DNA from: Thermohalobaculum sp039821125
Lineage (GTDB): Bacteria > Pseudomonadota > Alphaproteobacteria > Rhodobacterales > Rhodobacteraceae
Reading direction: 5' to 3'
NCBI GenBank assembly: GCA_039821125.1
Contig: JBCBOR010000005.1
Span: 1-64,000 of the forward strand
Length of the DNA: 64,000 nt
The notes under the pieces were generated by a model. It was not told the origin of the DNA and searched no databases. It saw only the letters and a program-made list of their open reading frames with translations. Every line of letters begins with the position of its first letter. Positions within the stretch are counted from its first letter, which is position 1. Positions 9,114 through 16,816 of the stretch are shown here, in pieces. The position numbers and the translations under genes are program-made.

Positions 9114-10676
9114 CTAGGCGTCTGTCTCCGGTTTCAGGGCATTGAAGGCGTGGTTGGCAAGGCTCCGACCTGCCTGGCGCATCGTCAGGTATGTCTGATT
9201 TGCGCCTGCCTCCCTGATCTTGTCGACATGATCTTCGTAGAGTGCATGGGCGACAATGGGTCCTGTGAAGCCCTTGGAGCGTAGTGTACGTGCTGCGATC
9301 AGTTTCGCCTCCAGATCATCCATTGCTAAGACTGCAGCTTTGACCGCGGCAAGGTTCACGCCATTCCAAAAATTGCTGTCTTCGGCATCAGCAAAAACAA
9401 CGTTTCGTCCAGCTTCCTTGTGGGCTGCAGCTTTGTACGTGTCGGCGTCCAACCCAACAGGGTGGCAACCGCACTCTTGCAAAACCTCGTATGCCGCCGA
9501 TCCAGTGCGGCCCATCCCGAAAATCAGAACATCTGCGTCGCCCAGATCAGTCGGTTGTTCGTCCGGATGCCGCGTCGCACGTTCGAACCGATGCAGTCGC
9601 TGTTCAAGGCGCTCGTAGAGCGGGTGTGCATAGCGGTTCAATGGCGCGGCGATCAGGAACGACACAGAGACTGCAATCGCCAACGGTACAAGAAAGGCGT
9701 TAGCGGCCGGAATGCCAGCAGCAACGATCAATCCGAATTCGCTGTATGCGGTTAGCGACAGGGCAGACAAGAAAGCGGTACGCGACCTCAATCGGAATGC
9801 TACCAGCAGAAAGAAGAACAGCACCCCCTTGAGCGGCAGGAGGACACCAACCAGGATTGCGAACGAAAGCGCATCCAAGTCTGGCAGACCAGACATTCCG
9901 ATCGATAGGAAGAAGGCGACGAGGAAGACCTCCTTCAACGCCCACAGGGATTTCGACAACTCCCCGGCGCGCGGATGGTTCGAGAGAAGTAGCCCCATGA
10001 CGAGTGCGCCAATCTCACCCTTCAATCCTATGAGTTGGAAGCCATAGCCGCCGAGCACGAAGGTTAACGCCATACCCGCCAGCACGAGTACTTCATCGTG
10101 CCCAGCAAGATCCAACAGCTTGTAAAGCACCGGTCGCAAAAGCGGCGTCACGAGGATCAGGAGAGCCGAGGGTTCCGGCACTTTGCCGGAAAACACGGCA
10201 AGAACGACCAGGGCGATGATATCCTGAACAATCAGAATCCCGATAGCAGCACGGCCATGAAAGTTCCCCATCTCCCGCTTGGTCTCGAGCATCTTTGCCG
10301 CGAGCACGGTCGACGAAAACGCCAGTGCGATCCCGATCAGAAGTGCAACTGTCCAATCTTCCGTAAAGAGAAGGCGCGCAACCGGCGCAAAGATCAGGAT
10401 CGAGAAGCCAAAATGCAGCAAAGCGCCGCCGACGACATGGAGCTCTCCGATTTGCCGTAACTTCAGTTTCAGACCAACGGTGAAGAGCAGCAGCAACACC
10501 CCGAGATTGGCCAGGTGCTCCAGGATCGGTCCGGTCGCCTCCGGCATCCCGAACCGAGGTCCGACTGCATTGATGACAAAGCCCGCGGCGAGAAAACCGA
10601 CAAGTGGTGGGAGGCCCAAAGGCCTGACCGCAATCCCGAGCACGAAAGCGGCACCGACTGCGAAGACCTCAAACAT
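9114..10676 (-). CDS. Kef-type monovalent cation:proton antiporter (CPA2) with RCK/TrkA-N domain
   Basis: 520 residues. The first 370 or so form a CPA2 exchanger with many hydrophobic helices, including GILIVQDIIAL (the core carrying the QD motif) and ALAFSSTVLAAKML. Residues about 385-500 form a TrkA-N/RCK nucleotide-binding domain (VLIFGMGRTGSAAYEVL). No C-terminal TrkA-C domain follows. The ATG at 10676 has AGGGGG upstream. Family members (KefB/KefC/YbaL) exchange K+ or Na+ for protons across the inner membrane. It stands alone, downstream of a gene-poor region and convergent to nothing. Together with the neighbouring BCCT system it fits osmotic or pH homeostasis, though co-regulation is not shown. 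Confidence 0.88.
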   Translation of the reverse strand: MFEVFAVGAAFVLGIAVRPLGLPPLVGFLAAGFVINAVGPRFGMPEATGPILEHLANLGVLLLLFTVGLKLKLRQIGELHVVGGALLHFGFSILIFAPVARLLFTEDWTVALLIGIALAFSSTVLAAKMLETKREMGNFHGRAAIGILIVQDIIALVVLAVFSGKVPEPSALLILVTPLLRPVLYKLLDLAGHDEVLVLAGMALTFVLGGYGFQLIGLKGEIGALVMGLLLSNHPRAGELSKSLWALKEVFLVAFFLSIGMSGLPDLDALSFAILVGVLLPLKGVLFFFLLVAFRLRSRTAFLSALSLTAYSEFGLIVAAGIPAANAFLVPLAIAVSVSFLIAAPLNRYAHPLYERLEQRLHRFERATRHPDEQPTDLGDADVLIFGMGRTGSAAYEVLQECGCHPVGLDADTYKAAAHKEAGRNVVFADAEDSNFWNGVNLAAVKAAVLAMDDLEAKLIAARTLRSKGFTGPIVAHALYEDHVDKIREAGANQTYLTMRQAGRSLANHAFNALKPETDA

Positions 10677-11270
10677 CTTTGCCCCCTAAACTTCCGCTGC
10701 GCATAAATCTGGAGAATGTGCAGTGGGTGCCGCTATCTCGAGGAGAACGATGCAGGCCGCGCAATAGTCTTTCAAGCCTGCAAGAAGACATATTCAACTT
10801 GAGCCATTCGCGCCTGACGGCTGAGCTGGTCAATTACGTCGCCTGCGCATCCCGAGAAGTCCAGCTTCGTGCAAACCTGTGAATAGTTGATCGAGATTTG
10901 CTGTGTCGGATCCAGCCCGGGTTCCAGCTGTTGAATGTCAGCAATGCGAATGCTGCGCCGCAGCATCGGCACCACCGATGAACGGCAGGTCAGGGCCGTT
11001 TGCACTTTTAATTACGTCCGCTTTCTGCGCATTGCGACCTTAAAGGGTGTGCATCGTTATCCTGATCTCTGAACACTTTGGTGAAAGACTGAAACTTCGA
11101 TATTATCTGCAGTGAAGGTCTGCTCTCGCAGATGCACAAAGATCCGTGTTTCACAGCAGTGACGGGCTGGGCCCCGCCAAAAGCGATAAGCTGTGATATA
11201 CACAGAGTGGGAACAAATGTGGGAACAAACGGTCTTGCGCACGCATAAATTCTTGATGAGTAAAGTGAAC
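10677..11270. other. Gene-poor stretch, possible decayed integrated element
   Basis: About 590 bp with no convincing gene. A 77-codon minus-strand frame at 10772-11005 lacks a recognisable domain and is not called. Near the right edge there is an inverted repeat CTGTG-ATATA-CACAG (11191-11205) followed at once by the tandem repeat GTGGGAACAAA (11207-11229). The next sequence is the IS3-family element, and then the 3' end of a tRNA gene. The arrangement resembles the left-over end of an element that once used the tRNA as an attachment site. Confidence 0.4.
11207..11229. repeat. Tandem 12-bp-period repeat GTGGGAACAAA x2
   Basis: Two perfect copies of GTGGGAACAAA separated by one base lie at 11207-11217 and 11219-11229, directly after the inverted repeat CTGTG-ATATA-CACAG (11191-11205). 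Such short spaced repeats are the form taken by arm-type binding sites of tyrosine integrases or excisionases, but no integrase gene remains nearby. The role is therefore inferred. Confidence 0.6.
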
Positions 11271-11332
11271 TGGCCCCATTTCGACTGGACAGTCAGGGAT
11301 AGTCATGGAGGCTTAGGGATATCCCTGAGCAC

Positions 11333-11713
11333 GTGCTTGTGTCTGAGATCGAAATCATCACCGATGGTGGCCGGAGACGGCATTGGTCGGCTGAAGAGAA
11401 GCTCCGCATTGTGGAGGAAACTCTGGGCGAGGAGAGCATCTCTTCGGTAGCCCGCCGCAATTGTGTCGCGCCAAACCTGCTATATCGTTGGCGTCGCCTG
11501 ATGTTGGAAGGGGGCACGGTGGCCGTGGCGAGTGACGACAACGTGACTGCGAACCGGGCCGTTCGCCAGTTGGAAGACCGGGTGCGCGAATTGGAACGGC
11601 AGCGAGGGCGCAAAACACTCGAAGTCGAGATCCTCAAAGAAGCCCTGGAGAAAGCACGCTCAAAAAAACCGATCTTGCATGTGCTGTCGCCGAAACCGGG
11701 AGATATCCCGTGA
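11333..11713 (+). CDS. IS3-family transposase OrfA
   Basis: 126 residues starting MLVSEIEIITDGGRRRHWSA, with the helix-turn-helix HWSAEEKLRIVEETLGE...SSVARRNCVAPNLLYRWRR and a leucine-rich coiled segment (AVRQLEDRVRELERQRG) typical of IS2/IS3-group OrfA. The ATG sits about 60 bp inside the left inverted repeat. Near its end a run of seven A (11662-11668) is read as A AAA AAA in the orfA frame. A -1 slip there yields TDLACAVAETGRYPVSVVAD and enters the orfB frame without a stop. OrfA alone normally acts as repressor and partner of the OrfAB transposase. It is intact here although OrfB is broken. Confidence 0.85.
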   Translation: MLVSEIEIITDGGRRRHWSAEEKLRIVEETLGEESISSVARRNCVAPNLLYRWRRLMLEGGTVAVASDDNVTANRAVRQLEDRVRELERQRGRKTLEVEILKEALEKARSKKPILHVLSPKPGDIP

Positions 11714-12061
11714 GCGTCGTCGCCGATGTGATTGGTGTCTCGCGTTCCAACCTGCACGAACGGTTGTACGGAAGCGCGAAGCCGCGGCGCGCCTTCCACA
11801 AGGCAGGCGACGCGGCGGTGTTGCCACGTATCCAGCGGTTGCTGGCGAAGCGCCCAACCTACGGATATCGGCGGATCACAGCGCTTCTGAAAAGGGAGGC
11901 GGACGCCGAGGGACTGGAAAGGGTCAATCACAAGCGGGTTTACCGGATCATGGCCAGGCACGGGTTGCTACTGGCGCGCCGCCACCGCGAACGCCCTGAA
12001 CGCATCCATGACGGCAAGGTCGTGGCGATCCGCTCAAACCTTCGTTGGTGTTCCGATGGCT

Positions 12062-12106
12062 TCGCCCCTCTCAACGATTGCTGTGCAATCGCCTGCCGGG
12101 CGAGGG
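12062..12106. repeat. Palindromic insertion 1 inside IS orfB
   Basis: The inserted segment contains an inner stem CGATTG (12075-12080) / CAATCG (12086-12091) around the loop CTGTG, and an outer stem TCGCC (12062-12066) / GGCGA (12099-12103). By comparison with the expected protein text DGF-E-FTCW, 40 bp have been added between the two Phe codons, shifting the frame by one. It looks like a miniature REP- or RPE-like palindromic element. I cannot test here whether it recurs in the genome. Confidence 0.6.
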
Positions 12107-12142
12107 TTCACCTGTTGGAATGGCGAGGTGATCCGAGCAGCA

Positions 12143-12182
12143 CTCGACCATTGTCCTCTGACCAATGGCGGACAAGGTCTCG
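12143..12182. repeat. Palindromic insertion 2 inside IS orfB
   Basis: A second added segment, about 40 bp (37 is also possible), lies between the codons for GEVIRAA and FLDTHDRE. It contains two overlapping stems: CCATTG (12148-12153) / CAATGG (12163-12168) and TTGTCC (12151-12156) / GGACAA (12170-12175). Its ends both read CTCG (12143-12146 and 12179-12182), which may be a short target duplication. It shares with insertion 1 an ATTG...CAAT core and overall size, but little other sequence. Confidence 0.55.
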
Positions 12183-12668
12183 TTCCTCGACACCCATGAC
12201 CGTGAGGTTATCGCCTGGCGTGCGGTTGTGGGCGCAGGGATTGGCGGGTCGGACGTCCGTGACATGATGCTGGAGGCCGTCGAGAAACGGTTCGGGAACT
12301 GTCGCGCACCCGAGCCGATTGAGCTTCTCAGCGACAACGGCTCGCCTTACACCGCCCGGGAGACGCGGATCTTCGCCGCTCAGCTTGGCCTGAAGTCCTG
12401 CTTCACACCGATCGCCAGCCCCGAGAGCAACTGCGTATCAGAAGCTCTCGTCAAAACCATCAAGCGCGACTACGTCAACGTCAGCGCCTTGCCAAACGCA
12501 GAGGAGGGATTGAAACAGATCGCGGCCTGGTTCGAAGACTACAACGAGAACCATCCGCACTCAGCGCTCAGAATGCGCTCGCCACGCGAGTTCATCAGAG
12601 CTTCAAAGAAACCCGCCTGACTGTCCGGTCAAACGGGGGCAAGACCATAAAGGAAATTCAAGGACATG

Positions 12669-12758
12669 TGGCGGAGAGACAGGGATTCGAACCCTGGGTG
12701 GACTTGCGCCCACAACGGTTTTCGAGACCGCCCCGTTCGACCACTCCGGCACCTCTCC
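12669..12758 (-). tRNA. tRNA-Ser (anticodon CGA)
   Basis: Read on the minus strand, the acceptor arm is GGAGAGG paired with TCTCTCC, the discriminator is G and CCA is encoded (12671-12669). The D arm is CCG-GAGTGGTCGAA-CGG, the anticodon arm GCGGT-CTCGAAA-ACCGT puts CGA at positions 34-36, a long variable arm (GTGGGCGCAAGTCCAC) follows, and the T arm is CAGGG-TTCGAAT-CCCTG. The long variable arm and CGA anticodon identify a serine tRNA reading UCG. Its 3' end points at the IS element and the gene-poor region on its left. Confidence 0.95.
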
Positions 12759-12858
12759 GCGGTAGTAGTCTTGTGAGGCGCGGAACCTAGCCAGAGAGCA
12801 TCAAGGGCGCAAGTGCGAATTCAGGCTTGCGGGATCGATTGCAGCGGCGGGTCTGGGC

Positions 12859-12888
12859 TTGACTTTTGCTCTGGTCGAGATCAATACA
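12859..12888 (+). promoter_or_regulatory. Possible sigma-70-type promoter for rplU-rpmA
   Basis: TTGACT at 12859-12864 is followed after 18 bp by AATACA at 12883-12888. The -35 is good and the -10 is weak. It lies 135 bp before the rplU ATG in a gene-free leader (12759-13023) that could carry autoregulatory structure, though no known L21 leader motif was recognised. Confidence 0.35.
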
Positions 12889-13023
12889 CGCGTCTTGCTC
12901 GTCATGCTGATGAGCACATGGAACCATCGCCCGGTGAGGGCGCGCTGTCCGAGGCTGACGCATCACGTCAAAAGTGTCGCAAAGGCGACCGCCACAGGGC
13001 GCGGGATACGAAGGAAGAAAGAC

Positions 13024-13728
13024 ATGTTCGCTGTCATCAAGACAGGCGGAAAGCAGTACAAGGTCGCGTCTGGCGATCTTCTTACCGTTGAACGGGTTGC
13101 TGCTGATGCCGGTGAGAAAGTTCAATTTAACGACGTCCTGATGCTCGGTGGCGACTCGACCACGGTCGGCACGCCCATGATCGACGGTGCTGCAGTGCAG
13201 GCCGAAGTCGTTGAGCAGGGACGCGGTGACAAGGTTTGGAACTTCAAGAAGCGTCGGCGCAAGCACAGCTCGAAGCGCTTGAAAGGCCATCGCCAGTATC
13301 TGACGACGGTGCGGGTCACGGACATCCTGGCCTCGGGCGGCGCAGATACCGGTATCAAGGCAGCGCTCGGCACTGGTATTGCCGGTGTTGCCCCGTCGAT
13401 GGGCGCGGTTGAGGCGGCCCCAGCCGCCGCGCCAGCGACGACGCCATCTGATGCTGCAGCGCAGGAAGCAGGTATCGAAGCGGCCCGTCCGGCAAATCTT
13501 CTGACGGAAGCACAAGGCGAAGCGGATGATCTGACCCGGATTTCCGGCGTCGGCGAGAAACTGCTCGAAAAGCTCAACGATAACGGTGTCTATCATTTCT
13601 GGCAGATCGCCGAATGGGGCCCTGCGGAGATTGCCTTCATGGACGATCAACTCAGCTTCAAGGGCCGGATCGAGCGTGACAACTGGATCTCTCAAGCGGC
13701 TGAATACGCCGCTGAGACGAAAGAGTAA
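13024..13728 (+). CDS. rplU: 50S ribosomal protein L21 with C-terminal extension
   Basis: 234 residues from ATG 13024, behind AAGGAAGAAAG. The first 103 or so are a normal L21 (MFAVIKTGGKQYKVASGD, KKRRRKHSSKRLKGHRQYLT), which binds 23S rRNA in the large subunit. The remainder is an Ala/Pro-rich linker (about 120-155) and a small domain with a helix-hairpin-helix-like start, LTRISGVGEKLLEKLNDNGV, followed by FWQIAEWGPAEIAFMDD. Typical L21 is only about 103 residues, so the protein is more than doubled. Extensions of this kind are known in Rhodobacteraceae. The same terminal domain resembles the tail found on some NuoE-like proteins, so it may be an independent protein- or nucleic-acid-binding unit. 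rpmA follows after 11 bp. Confidence 0.95.
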   Translation: MFAVIKTGGKQYKVASGDLLTVERVAADAGEKVQFNDVLMLGGDSTTVGTPMIDGAAVQAEVVEQGRGDKVWNFKKRRRKHSSKRLKGHRQYLTTVRVTDILASGGADTGIKAALGTGIAGVAPSMGAVEAAPAAAPATTPSDAAAQEAGIEAARPANLLTEAQGEADDLTRISGVGEKLLEKLNDNGVYHFWQIAEWGPAEIAFMDDQLSFKGRIERDNWISQAAEYAAETKE

Positions 13729-13739
13729 GGAGACTTCTC

Positions 13740-14009
13740 ATGGCACACAAGAAAGCAGGCGGTTCCTCGAGAAACGGTCGCGACAGTGCAGGGCGACGTC
13801 TTGGCATCAAGAAGTATGGCGGCGAAGCGGTGCTGGCCGGGAACATTCTGTGCCGTCAACGCGGCACCAAGTGGTGGCCGGGCGAGAATGTAGGCATCGG
13901 CAAGGATCATACAATTTTTGCGACCACGAACGGCCATGTGAAGTTTCACAAAGGCCTGAAAGGCCGCACGTTCATTTCGGTGCTCCCAGCAGCGGAGGCC
14001 GCTGAATAA
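13740..14009 (+). CDS. rpmA: 50S ribosomal protein L27
   Basis: 89 residues, the standard length. MAHKKAGGSSRNGRDSAGRR and LGIKKYGGEAV are the conserved N-terminal L27 text; the flexible N-terminus reaches toward the peptidyl transferase centre. It lies 11 bp after rplU behind AAGGAG and is followed by a strong intrinsic terminator. rplU-rpmA pairing next to obgE is nearly universal in bacteria and supports both calls. Confidence 0.98.
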   Translation: MAHKKAGGSSRNGRDSAGRRLGIKKYGGEAVLAGNILCRQRGTKWWPGENVGIGKDHTIFATTNGHVKFHKGLKGRTFISVLPAAEAAE

Positions 14010-14036
14010 GACCGACCCCATGTGATGAAATGGAAA

Positions 14037-14064
14037 GGGATCGGTCGCGGACCGGTCCCTTTTT
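14037..14064 (+). terminator. Intrinsic terminator after rpmA
   Basis: GGGATCGGTC (14037-14046), loop GCG, GACCGGTCCC (14050-14059) form a 10-bp stem with one G-U pair, followed by TTTTT C TTT. It separates the ribosomal protein genes from the GNAT-obgE-proBA run, some of whose transcription may be read-through. Confidence 0.85.
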
Positions 14065-14095
14065 CTTTGGGTCCTTGCCGCGACCGGATAGTGCG

Positions 14096-14605
14096 ATGAC
14101 CCAGATCATGATGGACGAAATCCGGACCAAAAGGCTTTTGCTTCGCAAGCCTACCTTCGCTGATGCCGAAGTGATTGCAGGCATGATCGGTCGGTGGGAG
14201 GTGGTCCGTTGGCTCACGACGCCGCCCTATCCCTACAAAATCGATGATGCAGAGGCGTTCATCTCCGAGGCCTCGTCCCGCCCCTGGTTTTTCGTGATCG
14301 AAGCGCATGACCTGATCGGGGCGGTCGAGATCAATGACCACCTCGGCTACTGGCTCGGGTCCGCACACTGGGGCAAAGGATACATGACCGAGGCTGCGCG
14401 GGCCCTGTTGGCGCGATACTTCGAGGAAACCGGTGCGGATCACGTCGCCTCCGGTTATCTCATCGGCAACACCGCGTCCTGCAACACGCTCACGAAACTG
14501 GGCTTTGTCGAGACAGGGCGCCGCATGGTCTTCTGCCGGTCGCGGAATGCCAAGATAGAGCATGTCGACATGCGTCTTGAGCCTTCCGCCTTGCGCGGTG
14601 CTTGA
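14096..14605 (+). CDS. GNAT N-acetyltransferase (RimJ/RimL-like)
   Basis: 169 residues from ATG 14096. The open frame extends upstream to 14030, but that would begin inside the rpmA terminator, so the later start is chosen. RTKRLLLRKPTFADAEVIAG is the usual RimJ/RimL-type opening, and HWGKGYMTEAARALLARYF contains the acetyl-CoA binding turn (G-K-G-Y), followed by NTASCNTLTKLGFVETGRR. Members acetylate N-terminal amines of ribosomal proteins or small molecules using acetyl-CoA; the substrate here is unknown. It ends 31 bp before obgE and this rplU-rpmA-GNAT-obgE order suggests a link to translation or ribosome assembly, which is inference. Confidence 0.9.
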   Translation: MTQIMMDEIRTKRLLLRKPTFADAEVIAGMIGRWEVVRWLTTPPYPYKIDDAEAFISEASSRPWFFVIEAHDLIGAVEINDHLGYWLGSAHWGKGYMTEAARALLARYFEETGADHVASGYLIGNTASCNTLTKLGFVETGRRMVFCRSRNAKIEHVDMRLEPSALRGA

Positions 14606-14636
14606 CGAGGCGGCGCGGCGGAGCCAAGGAAACAGC

Positions 14637-15671
14637 ATGAAGTTTCTGGATCAGGCCAAGGTCTATATTCGCTCCGGCTCTGGCGGGCCGGGGTCGATCT
14701 CATTCCGTCGTGAGAAGTTTGTCGAGTACGGTGGCCCGGATGGTGGAGACGGCGGGCGCGGCGGTGATGTCTGGGCCGAGGCTGTGGACGGTCTGAACAC
14801 ACTGATCGACTTTCGCTATCAGCAGCATTTCAAAGCGCGGAATGGCGAGCACGGCATGGGGCGTCAGCGCACGGGAAAGGATGGCAGCGATACCTTGCTG
14901 CGCGTGCCGGCTGGAACTGAAATTCTGGACGAGGATAACGAAACCCTGATTGCGGATCTTGCCGAGGTCGGGCAGCGCGCGCTGCTCGCCAAAGGCGGTA
15001 ATGGCGGTTGGGGAAATCTACACTTCAAGTCATCGACCAATCAGGCGCCGCGCCATGCCAATCCGGGGCAGCCCGGGATCGAGCGGACGATCTGGTTGCG
15101 GCTGAAGCTGATCGCCGATGCAGGGTTGGTGGGGTTGCCCAATGCAGGCAAGTCTACCTTTCTGGCCGCGACCTCGAATGCGCGTCCCAAGATCGCAGAT
15201 TATCCTTTCACAACGCTGCATCCTAATCTTGGCGTGGTTGGCATCGATGATGGCGAGTTCGTCCTGGCCGACATCCCGGGCCTCATTGAAGGCGCGCACG
15301 AGGGCAGGGGGATTGGGGACCGCTTCCTCGGTCATATCGAACGGTGTGCGGTCCTGCTCCATCTTGTCGATGCGACCTCGGACGATGTGCTTGGCGATTA
15401 TCGGACCATCGAAGGGGAACTGGCGGCATACGGCAATGGTCTGGCTATGAAGCCGCGTGTGGTCGCGTTGAACAAATGCGACGCACTTCCGAAACAGGAG
15501 AGCGAGGATCTTGCGACCCTGCTTGCTGAAGAAGGCGTCAGCATCGACTTCCGGATTTCCGGAGCAACGGGGCAGGCCGTACCTGACGTGTTGCGCGCCC
15601 TGCGCGAGAGGATACGTTCAGCCCGGCAAGCCGAGACCGCAGTGGATGGAGATGCGGCATGGACGCCGTGA
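14637..15671 (+). CDS. obgE: GTPase ObgE/CgtA
   Basis: 344 residues. The glycine-rich Obg fold covers about 1-158 (MKFLDQAKVYIRSGSGGPGS, GGPDGGDGGRGGDV). The GTPase domain follows: G1 GLPNAGKS at 166-173, G2 region YPFTTLHPNLG near 189-199, G3 DIPG at 212-215 and G4 NKCD near 283. The variable C-terminal Obg domain found in some species is missing; only a short tail follows the G domain, as usual in alphaproteobacteria. ATG 14637 fits the conserved N-terminus; the frame itself runs further upstream. The protein assists late 50S assembly and stress control. The stop overlaps the proB start by 13 bp. Confidence 0.97.
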   Translation: MKFLDQAKVYIRSGSGGPGSISFRREKFVEYGGPDGGDGGRGGDVWAEAVDGLNTLIDFRYQQHFKARNGEHGMGRQRTGKDGSDTLLRVPAGTEILDEDNETLIADLAEVGQRALLAKGGNGGWGNLHFKSSTNQAPRHANPGQPGIERTIWLRLKLIADAGLVGLPNAGKSTFLAATSNARPKIADYPFTTLHPNLGVVGIDDGEFVLADIPGLIEGAHEGRGIGDRFLGHIERCAVLLHLVDATSDDVLGDYRTIEGELAAYGNGLAMKPRVVALNKCDALPKQESEDLATLLAEEGVSIDFRISGATGQAVPDVLRALRERIRSARQAETAVDGDAAWTP

Positions 15672-16816
15672 CCATGGCCGATCAGGTCCAGACGCCGCTC
15701 GCCACGGCGCGCCGTGTTGCGTGCAAGATCGGCTCAGCGCTTCTGGTGGACCAGGAAACCGGGCAGTTGCGAGAGGATTGGCTGCGCGGCCTTGCGAACG
15801 ACATTGCGCATCTCCGGGAGCGTGGACAGGATGTGATCCTGATCTCCTCAGGCGCAATCGCTCTTGGTCGGCGGGTTCTGAACCTCGCTTCCGGCACGCT
15901 TTCGCTTGAACAGGCGCAGGCTGCCGCGGCGGTGGGGCAGACCCGGCTGATCCGCGCCTGGGAAGAAGCTTTGTCTTCCCACGGATTGCTCGCGGCACAG
16001 GTTCTCTTGACACTCGACGACACGCAAGACCGGCGGCGCTATCTGAACGGGCGCTCGACCCTGGCGTCGCTGATGTCCATGGGCGCTATCCCTGTGGTGA
16101 ATGAGAACGACACGGTCGCGACCGATGAAATCCGCTACGGCGACAATGACCGTTTGGCGGCGCGCGTGGCTCTTATGGCCGGTGCTGATGTTCTTGTGCT
16201 GCTCTCGGATGTGGATGGGCTTTACACGTCGGACCCGCGGGTCGATCCTTCGGCTCGTCACCTGCCCGCGATCAGCGAGATTACCCCCGAGATTGAGGCT
16301 ATGGCCGGTGATGCTGGAACCGAGGTCGGAAGCGGCGGGATGCGGACGAAGATCCTGGCCGCAAAGACGGCTCTCTCTGGCGGATGCGCGCTCGCTGTTA
16401 CACTCGGGTCTTGCCCACGGCCCCTCACCGCAGTCGTGAACGGTGCACGGGCGACGTGGTTTGTGCCAAGCACAGGTCCGCGCGCCGCGCGCAAGCAATG
16501 GATTGCCGGTATGAAGCCGGTCGGCACCGTTGTCATCGATGATGGCGCCGCCCGTGCCCTGCGATCCGGTCGCTCCTTGTTGCCAGCCGGCGTGCGAGAG
16601 ATCATCGGCACCTTCGAACGCGGCGACCCCGTCGCCATTGTGACGGACTCGGATGCAGCGATCGGCGCGGCATTGGTCGGGTACTCTGCAACAGAAGCGT
16701 GCGCGATCGTCGGTGCGCGGTCGGACGCGATCGCCGAGATCCTGGGATATCCACGGCGCGCCGCTATGGCGCATCGTGATGACATGGTCCTCTGGGACCA
16801 CGATGGAGGGATGTAG
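15659..16816 (+). CDS. proB: Glutamate 5-kinase
   Basis: 385 residues. The amino-acid kinase domain (about 14-260) shows CKIGSAL, ILISSGAIALGRR, NENDTVATDEIRYGDNDRLAA and GSGGMRTKILAA. A C-terminal PUA domain follows (about 290-370: GTVVIDDGAARALRSGRSLL). The enzyme phosphorylates L-glutamate with ATP in the first step of proline synthesis; PUA-bearing forms are typically feedback-inhibited by proline. ATG 15659 lies inside the obgE end; ATG 15674 (MADQVQ) is an alternative start. proA begins at the next base after the stop, so the two pathway enzymes are translationally linked. Confidence 0.97.
   Translation: MDAVTMADQVQTPLATARRVACKIGSALLVDQETGQLREDWLRGLANDIAHLRERGQDVILISSGAIALGRRVLNLASGTLSLEQAQAAAAVGQTRLIRAWEEALSSHGLLAAQVLLTLDDTQDRRRYLNGRSTLASLMSMGAIPVVNENDTVATDEIRYGDNDRLAARVALMAGADVLVLLSDVDGLYTSDPRVDPSARHLPAISEITPEIEAMAGDAGTEVGSGGMRTKILAAKTALSGGCALAVTLGSCPRPLTAVVNGARATWFVPSTGPRAARKQWIAGMKPVGTVVIDDGAARALRSGRSLLPAGVREIIGTFERGDPVAIVTDSDAAIGAALVGYSATEACAIVGARSDAIAEILGYPRRAAMAHRDDMVLWDHDGGM

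Larger units (their letters stand above)
11710..12620 (+). pseudogene. IS3-family transposase OrfB (rve/DDE integrase), disrupted by two palindromic insertions
   Basis: The first frame (GTG 11710) encodes the HTH_21-type region (RPTYGYRRITALLKRE, NHKRVYRIMARHGLLLARR) and reaches the first catalytic motif LRWCSDGF at about 12061. The expected continuation FTCWNGEVIRAA resumes at 12107 in the next frame, and the block FLDTHDREVIAWRAVV...LLSDNGSPYTA...SEALVKTIKRDY resumes after 12182 in the third frame and stops at 12620. All three DDE residues are thus still encoded but in different frames. Removing 40 bp at each break (12064-12106 less three bases, and about 12143-12182) restores one continuous frame. 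The gene is non-functional as it stands. Confidence 0.85.
11271..12641 (+). mobile_element. IS3-family (IS2-like group) insertion sequence, inactivated
   Basis: About 1.37 kb bounded by imperfect inverted repeats. The left end begins TGGCCCCATTTCGACTGGAC at 11271 and the right end, read inward from 12641, begins TGCCCCCGTTTGACCGGAC; both continue AGTCAGG. It carries orfA (11333-11713) and orfB, with a run of seven A at 11662-11668 placed correctly for -1 frameshifting into an OrfAB fusion. No target-site duplication is visible: flanks are TGAAC on the left and AGACC on the right. OrfB is split over three frames by two insertions of about 40 bp, so the copy cannot make its own transposase. The right end lies 27 bp from the 3' end of tRNA-Ser. 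Confidence 0.85.

Noticed and set aside
10772..11005. 77-codon minus-strand frame in the gene-poor region
   Set aside because: No convincing start signal or family resemblance; it could be a remnant but cannot be supported as a gene.
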